Origin: Xanthomonas euroxanthea
GTDB lineage: Bacteria; Pseudomonadota; Gammaproteobacteria; Xanthomonadales; Xanthomonadaceae
Assembly (NCBI RefSeq): GCF_900476395.1
Contig: NZ_UIHB01000006.1
Location: forward strand, 310,001 to 374,000
DNA length: 64,000 nt
Reading direction: 5' to 3'
Positions 59,852 through 64,000 of the stretch are shown in pieces. Numbering within the stretch: the stretch's first letter is position 1; each line of letters starts with the position of its first letter. Both the position numbers and the translations under genes were made by a program. The notes beneath the pieces were generated by a model, which was given only the letters and a program-made list of their open reading frames with translations, was not told the origin of the DNA and ran no database searches.

Positions 59852-60632
59852 CATGATCGGCCTGCGCACCTGGCTGCTGGCTACCGTGGTCGGCTGGGCG
59901 CTGCTGGTATGCGTGCTGGCCGTGGCCGGGCTGGGCAAGCGCGTGGAGTTGCTGCCGGACGACCCGGCCCTGGTGCAGCGCCTGCCCACGCTGCCGGCAC
60001 CAGCCCCGGAACGGCTGGGCGCATTCGAAAAATATTCGGAGATCGCCGCGCATCCGGCCTTCGCCGAAGACCGCCTGCCGCATCCGTTCTTCCTGTCCGG
60101 CAACGACGGCAGCGGTGCTGCCTCGACAGTGCGCCTGACCGGCGTGCTGCTGACGGACAACTTCAAGATGGCCACGCTGACGCTGGACCCGCAGGATTCG
60201 GTGCGTGTGCAACTGGGCGGCGAGGCGGTCAAGGGCTGGCGCCTGCTCGCCCTGCAGCCGCGCAGCGCAACCATCGAGGGCCCCGGCGGCACCCAGACAC
60301 TGGAGCTGCATGTGTTCAACGGCCTGGGCGGGCAGCCACCCACCGCCAATGCGGGCGCGCGCGCCGCTGCCGGCGCCATCCCGCCGTTACCCTCGCCCGA
60401 TGCCGCCGCCGTTGCGCCGACGCAACCGCCGCAGACCCAGCCCGCCGCGCAGCCACAGCAGCCCGGTGGACAGGCACCGCCGACGGTGCCGCCGCAGCGC
60501 AGCGATGGCGCCCAGGAAGCCCCACGCCCCTCCGACGATCAGATGCGCGCCATCCGCGAACGTATCGAAGCCCGACGCCGCCAGCTGCAACAGCAGCGCC
60601 AGAGCGGCTCTACCCCCGGTCAGACCCAATGA
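59841..60632 (+). CDS. xpsN: Type II secretion protein XpsN (GspC-like)
   Basis: 263-residue inner-membrane protein that links the platform to the secretin, the role of GspC. One transmembrane helix at ~9-30 is followed by a homology-region-like domain (VRLTGVLLTDNFKMATLTLD, KGWRLLALQPRSATIEG) and a Pro/Gln-rich C-terminal tail ([18 protein letters not shown]). It lacks a PDZ domain. Its stop overlaps the xpsD start. Confidence 0.9.
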   Translation: MRLDMIGLRTWLLATVVGWALLVCVLAVAGLGKRVELLPDDPALVQRLPTLPAPAPERLGAFEKYSEIAAHPAFAEDRLPHPFFLSGNDGSGAASTVRLTGVLLTDNFKMATLTLDPQDSVRVQLGGEAVKGWRLLALQPRSATIEGPGGTQTLELHVFNGLGGQPPTANAGARAAAGAIPPLPSPDAAAVAPTQPPQTQPAAQPQQPGGQAPPTVPPQRSDGAQEAPRPSDDQMRAIRERIEARRRQLQQQRQSGSTPGQTQ

Positions 60633-62932
60633 GTGAACGCATGACGCAGCGCCTGTTTCCCGTGTCCCTGCTGATCGGCCTGCTGGCCGGTTGCGCCTCC
60701 ACGCCGCCGCCGGAGGTGCGCCGCGACGCGCGCCTGGACCCGCAAGTCGGCGCTGCCGGCGCCACCCAGACCAGCGCCGAGCAACGCGCCGAGGGCAATG
60801 CCAGCGCCAAGCCCACCCCGGTGATCCGGCGTGGCAGCGGCACCATGATCAACCAGAGCGCCGCCGCCGCGCCGTCGCCCTCGCTGGGCATGGCCAGCAG
60901 CGGCAGCGCCACCTTCAACTTCGAAGGCGAATCGGTGCAGGCGGTGGTCAAGGCGATCCTGGGCGACATGCTCGGGCAGAACTACGTCATCGCCCCCGGC
61001 GTGCAGGGCACCGTGACCCTGGCGACGCCCAATCCGGTCTCGCCGGCGCAGGCCTTGAACCTGCTGGAAATGGTGCTGGGCTGGAACAACGCGCGCATGG
61101 TGTTCAGCGGCGGCCGCTACAACATCGTGCCGGCCGACCAGGCGCTGGCCGGCACCGTCGCGCCCAGCACCGCATCGCCCTCGGCCGCGCGCGGCTTCGA
61201 GGTGCGCGTGGTGCCGTTGAAGTTCATCTCCGCCAGCGAAATGAAGAAGGTGCTGGAGCCGTACGCGCGCCCGAACGCCATCGTCGGTACCGACCCCTCG
61301 CGCAACGTGATCACGCTGGGCGGCACCCGCGCCGAGCTGGAAAACTACCTGCGCACCGTGCAGATCTTCGACGTGGACTGGCTGTCGGGCATGTCGGTGG
61401 GCGTGTTCCCGATCCAGTCCGGCAAGGCCGAAAAGGTCTCGGCCGATCTGGAAAAGGTCTTCGGCGAACAGAGCAAGACGCCCAGCGCCGGCATGTTCCG
61501 TTTCATGCCGCTGGAAAACGCCAACGCGGTGCTGGTGATCACCCCGCAGCCGCGCTACCTGGACCAGATCCAGCAATGGCTGGACCGCATCGACAGCGCC
61601 GGCGGCGGTGTGCGGCTGTTCTCGTATGAGTTGAAATACATCAAGGCCAAGGACCTGGCCGACCGCCTGTCGGAGGTGTTCGGCGGCCGCGGCAACAACG
61701 GCGACTCCAATGCTTCGCTGGCGCCGGGCGCGGAAACCAGCGTGCTGGGTGGGCAGCTGGGCAATCGCGACAGCAGCATGGGCGGCAGCTCCGGCATGAC
61801 CGGCGGCAGCGTCGGCGAGAGTAGCGATGGCAGCTCCTCCGGCAGCAGCTTCGGTGGCAGCAGCGGCAGTGGCAGCAGCAGCGGTGGGCTGGGCAACGGC
61901 AGCCTGCAGCTGTCGCCGCGCAGCAACGGCAATGGCGCGGTGACGCTGGAGGTGGAAGGCGACAAGGTCGGCGTGTCGGCGGTGGCCGAAACCAATACCT
62001 TGCTGGTGCGTTCCACCCCGCAGGCATGGACCTCCATCCGCGACGTCATCGAAAAGCTCGACGTGATGCCGATGCAGGTGCATATCGAGGCGCAGGTGGC
62101 TGAGGTGAATTTGACGGGCCAGCTGCAGTACGGTGTGAATTGGTACTTCGAAAATGCGGTAACAACTCCGTTCAACGCCAACGGTAATGGTGGCGGTCCT
62201 GCACTGCCATCGGCTGCGGGCCGCAATATCTGGGGCGACATAGCGGGAAGCATCACCAACAACGGTGTGGGTTGGACATTCCTGGGGAAAAATGCGGCTG
62301 CGGTCATCAGTGCGCTCGATCAGGTCACCAATATTCGCTTGCTGCAGACGCCATCGGTCTTTGTGCGAAACAACGCCGAAGCCACGCTCAATGTGGGTTC
62401 GCGCATTCCGATCAATTCCACATCGATCAACACCGGGCTGGGCAGCGACAGCAGCTTCTCGTCGGTGCAGTACATCGATACCGGTGTGATCCTGAAAGTG
62501 CGTCCGCGCGTCACCAAGGACGGCATGGTGTTCCTGGATATCGTGCAGGAAATCAGTACGCCTGGTGCGCGTCCTGCTGCGTGTACGGCCGCGACCACCA
62601 CAACCGTCAATAGCGCCGCCTGCAATGTCGACATCAACACGCGCCGTGTCAAAACCGAAGCCGCGGTGCAGAGTGGCGACACCATGATGTTGGCCGGGCT
62701 GATCGACGACAGCACTAGCGATGGAAGTTCCGGGGTGCCGTTTCTCAGCAAGTTGCCGGTTGTCGGTGCGTTGTTCGGTCAGAAGACCAGAGATACGACT
62801 CGCCGCGAAGTCATCGTGCTGATCACCCCGTCGATCGTGCGCAACCCGCAGGAAGCGCGCAATCTCACCGACGAGTACGGCCAGAAGTTCAAGGCCATGG
62901 AGCCGCTGAAGCCCAGCCAGAAGCCGCAATGA
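60629..62932 (+). CDS. xpsD: Type II secretin XpsD (lipoprotein)
   Basis: Outer-membrane secretin that forms the exit pore. 767 residues from ATG 60629; ATG 60641 is a possible alternative. A lipoprotein signal ends LLAGC (Cys22). N0 and N1-N3 domains follow (FNFEGESVQAVVKAIL, VIAPGVQGTVTL, PLKFISASEM). A Ser/Gly-rich linker lies at ~385-427. The secretin core has VHIEAQVAEVNLTG, GSRIPINS, IDTGVILKVRPRV and VPFLSKLPVVGALF. Its stop overlaps the next gene. Codons from ~62100 to 62700 are less GC-biased than elsewhere. Confidence 0.96.
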   Translation: MSERMTQRLFPVSLLIGLLAGCASTPPPEVRRDARLDPQVGAAGATQTSAEQRAEGNASAKPTPVIRRGSGTMINQSAAAAPSPSLGMASSGSATFNFEGESVQAVVKAILGDMLGQNYVIAPGVQGTVTLATPNPVSPAQALNLLEMVLGWNNARMVFSGGRYNIVPADQALAGTVAPSTASPSAARGFEVRVVPLKFISASEMKKVLEPYARPNAIVGTDPSRNVITLGGTRAELENYLRTVQIFDVDWLSGMSVGVFPIQSGKAEKVSADLEKVFGEQSKTPSAGMFRFMPLENANAVLVITPQPRYLDQIQQWLDRIDSAGGGVRLFSYELKYIKAKDLADRLSEVFGGRGNNGDSNASLAPGAETSVLGGQLGNRDSSMGGSSGMTGGSVGESSDGSSSGSSFGGSSGSGSSSGGLGNGSLQLSPRSNGNGAVTLEVEGDKVGVSAVAETNTLLVRSTPQAWTSIRDVIEKLDVMPMQVHIEAQVAEVNLTGQLQYGVNWYFENAVTTPFNANGNGGGPALPSAAGRNIWGDIAGSITNNGVGWTFLGKNAAAVISALDQVTNIRLLQTPSVFVRNNAEATLNVGSRIPINSTSINTGLGSDSSFSSVQYIDTGVILKVRPRVTKDGMVFLDIVQEISTPGARPAACTAATTTTVNSAACNVDINTRRVKTEAAVQSGDTMMLAGLIDDSTSDGSSGVPFLSKLPVVGALFGQKTRDTTRREVIVLITPSIVRNPQEARNLTDEYGQKFKAMEPLKPSQKPQ

Positions 62933-63768
62933 GTGCGGCACTGCCCGTCGTGCTGGTGCCGGTCGGCACCGACGACGAGGCCCTGGATGCGTGCCTGGGC
63001 GCACTGGATGCCGCCACGCCCGCTGGCACGCGGGTGTGGCTGGCCGACGACGCGCAGGCCGGCCCGCGTGGCCGCGCGGTGATCGAGCACTGGCTGGCGC
63101 GCACGCGGCTGCAGGCGCATCACACACGGCGCCAGCGCATGCTCGGCGAGGTCGCGCATCTGGACGAAATGCTCAGCGCCTGCGGCGATGCCGACGTGGT
63201 GGTGCTGGGTGTGGATGCCTGCCCGCTGCCGGGTTGGTTGAATCAACTCGATGCCTGTTTTGCGCGCGATGCGGCGATTGCCACCGCCACCCCGTGGAGC
63301 AATGTAGGCGAAGCCTGTGCCTGGCCACGCCTGGGCGAACTCAACCCGATGCCCGAGGTGCCGGAGCGGCTGGCCGCTGCGTGTGCGGCGATGCCGCCGC
63401 TGCATCCGGAACTGCCATCGGCGATCGGCCACGCGGTGTTGCTGCGCGGCAGCGCACGGCGCAAGGCCGGCGGCCTGGATGCCAGCAGCTACGGCTCCTG
63501 GTATGCGGCACTGGTGGACCTGAGCCTGCGCATGGCGGGGCTGGGATGGCGCAACGTGCTGTGCGACACCGCCTTTGTCGCCTCGCCGCACGAAGGCCGC
63601 CCGGCCGATGGCGACATGGATGCACTGGCCACGCGCTGGCCGGCCTGGCACGCCCGCCTGGCCAACTTCCTGATGCACGACCCGCTGCGTGCGCAGCGCG
63701 ATCAACTCGCGCAGCTGCTCGCCGACCTGCCGCCGCCGGATTCACAACGCAGGCTATTTGACGCGTAG
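62929..63768 (+). CDS. GT2-like glycosyltransferase coupled to xpsD
   Basis: 279-residue soluble protein starting inside the xpsD stop (ATGA). The N-terminal half resembles a GT-A fold of the family 2 type: PVVLVPVGTDDEALDACLGAL at the start, DADVVVLGVDACPLPGWL where the DxD region is expected, and TATPWSNVGEACAWP as in rhamnosyltransferase-like proteins. The usual DxD is changed to DAC, so metal binding is uncertain. No signal or membrane helix. It is the last gene of the xps operon in this window. Possible roles are modifying a cell-surface glycan or a secretion component; neither is shown. Confidence 0.75.
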   Translation: MSAALPVVLVPVGTDDEALDACLGALDAATPAGTRVWLADDAQAGPRGRAVIEHWLARTRLQAHHTRRQRMLGEVAHLDEMLSACGDADVVVLGVDACPLPGWLNQLDACFARDAAIATATPWSNVGEACAWPRLGELNPMPEVPERLAAACAAMPPLHPELPSAIGHAVLLRGSARRKAGGLDASSYGSWYAALVDLSLRMAGLGWRNVLCDTAFVASPHEGRPADGDMDALATRWPAWHARLANFLMHDPLRAQRDQLAQLLADLPPPDSQRRLFDA

Positions 63769-63945
63769 AACAGCTGCCAAAGCGGCATGCTCACCGTCAG
63801 GCGGGCGCAGCCGGTGTTCGGTGGACTTGTGCAGTGCAGTTCTTGAGCGCTTTCCTATGCAACCTGACGACTGCTTGCCGTGCGGTGAGTGCAGTGGCTT
63901 GTCGGCCGTATGCTGGTAGATGCTATCGGGAGTCCAGGTCAAACG

Positions 63946-64000
63946 CCGAGGGGGTCGAGGGCGCGGTGCCCTCACCGCTCGCGGGAAACGCCGTGAACCC
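63946..64000. repeat. Inverted partial copy of dispersed repeat type B at window end
   Basis: The last ~55 bases are the reverse complement of the 3' part of type B copy 2 (21600-21645): both contain GGGTTCACGGCGT, a short variable part, and GCGGTGAGGGCACCGCGCCC. The element continues past the window. Before it, 63769-63945 holds no recognisable gene or terminator. Confidence 0.75.

Overview
The window is high-GC bacterial DNA and looks like a Xanthomonas chromosome. The pointers are the xanA/xanB pair, an xps-order type II secretion operon (E-F-G-H-I-J-K-L-M-N-D), a secreted family-1 pectate lyase, large trimeric autotransporter adhesins, and many GGGAATC-type interspersed repeats. I can argue the genus but not the species. 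No rRNA, tRNA, CRISPR array, transposase or prophage was seen.

Layout. 1-8.2 kb: edge of a surface-polysaccharide region on the minus strand (partial xanB, xanA), a plus-strand CoA-transferase pair, a large RgpF/HAD polysaccharide protein and ETF-ubiquinone oxidoreductase. 8.3-12.5 kb: an AlkB-like dioxygenase, then a four-gene minus-strand lipid-transport operon (STAS-permease, ATPase, MCE protein, lipoprotein). 12.7-18.65 kb: ThrE-like exporter, H-NS-family protein, proS, a small secreted DUF4124-type protein, pssA, a probable holD (DNA polymerase III psi) and rimI. 19.4-20.85 kb: a pectate lyase gene followed by the 3' remnant of a second copy. 21-21.65 kb: a block of dispersed repeats. 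21.7-29.7 kb: valS-holC-pepA (minus), lptF-lptG (plus), an RDD protein (minus). 29.9-36.3 kb: xerD, dsbC, purL. 36.7-51.9 kb: two successive cassettes, each a YadA-like trimeric autotransporter followed by a GTG-started 627-residue subtilisin-like secreted protease. 52.0-63.8 kb: xpsE to xpsD plus a translationally coupled glycosyltransferase-like gene.

How the genes fit together. The right half is devoted to the cell surface and secretion. The Xps system carries folded periplasmic enzymes across the outer membrane, and the pectate lyase and the two subtilases are plausible clients. DsbC, LptFG, the Mla/Pqi-like lipid system and XanAB all serve envelope assembly. The adhesin/protease pairing, repeated twice, suggests that the protease may process or release its partner adhesin; this is inference.

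Most unusual signals: two palindromic GGGAATC elements lying in frame inside purL; the same family supplying the start region of an MlaF-like ATPase and the end of pepA; the near-identical 3' ends of the two adhesin genes; and a likely overlooked holD in the same window as holC.
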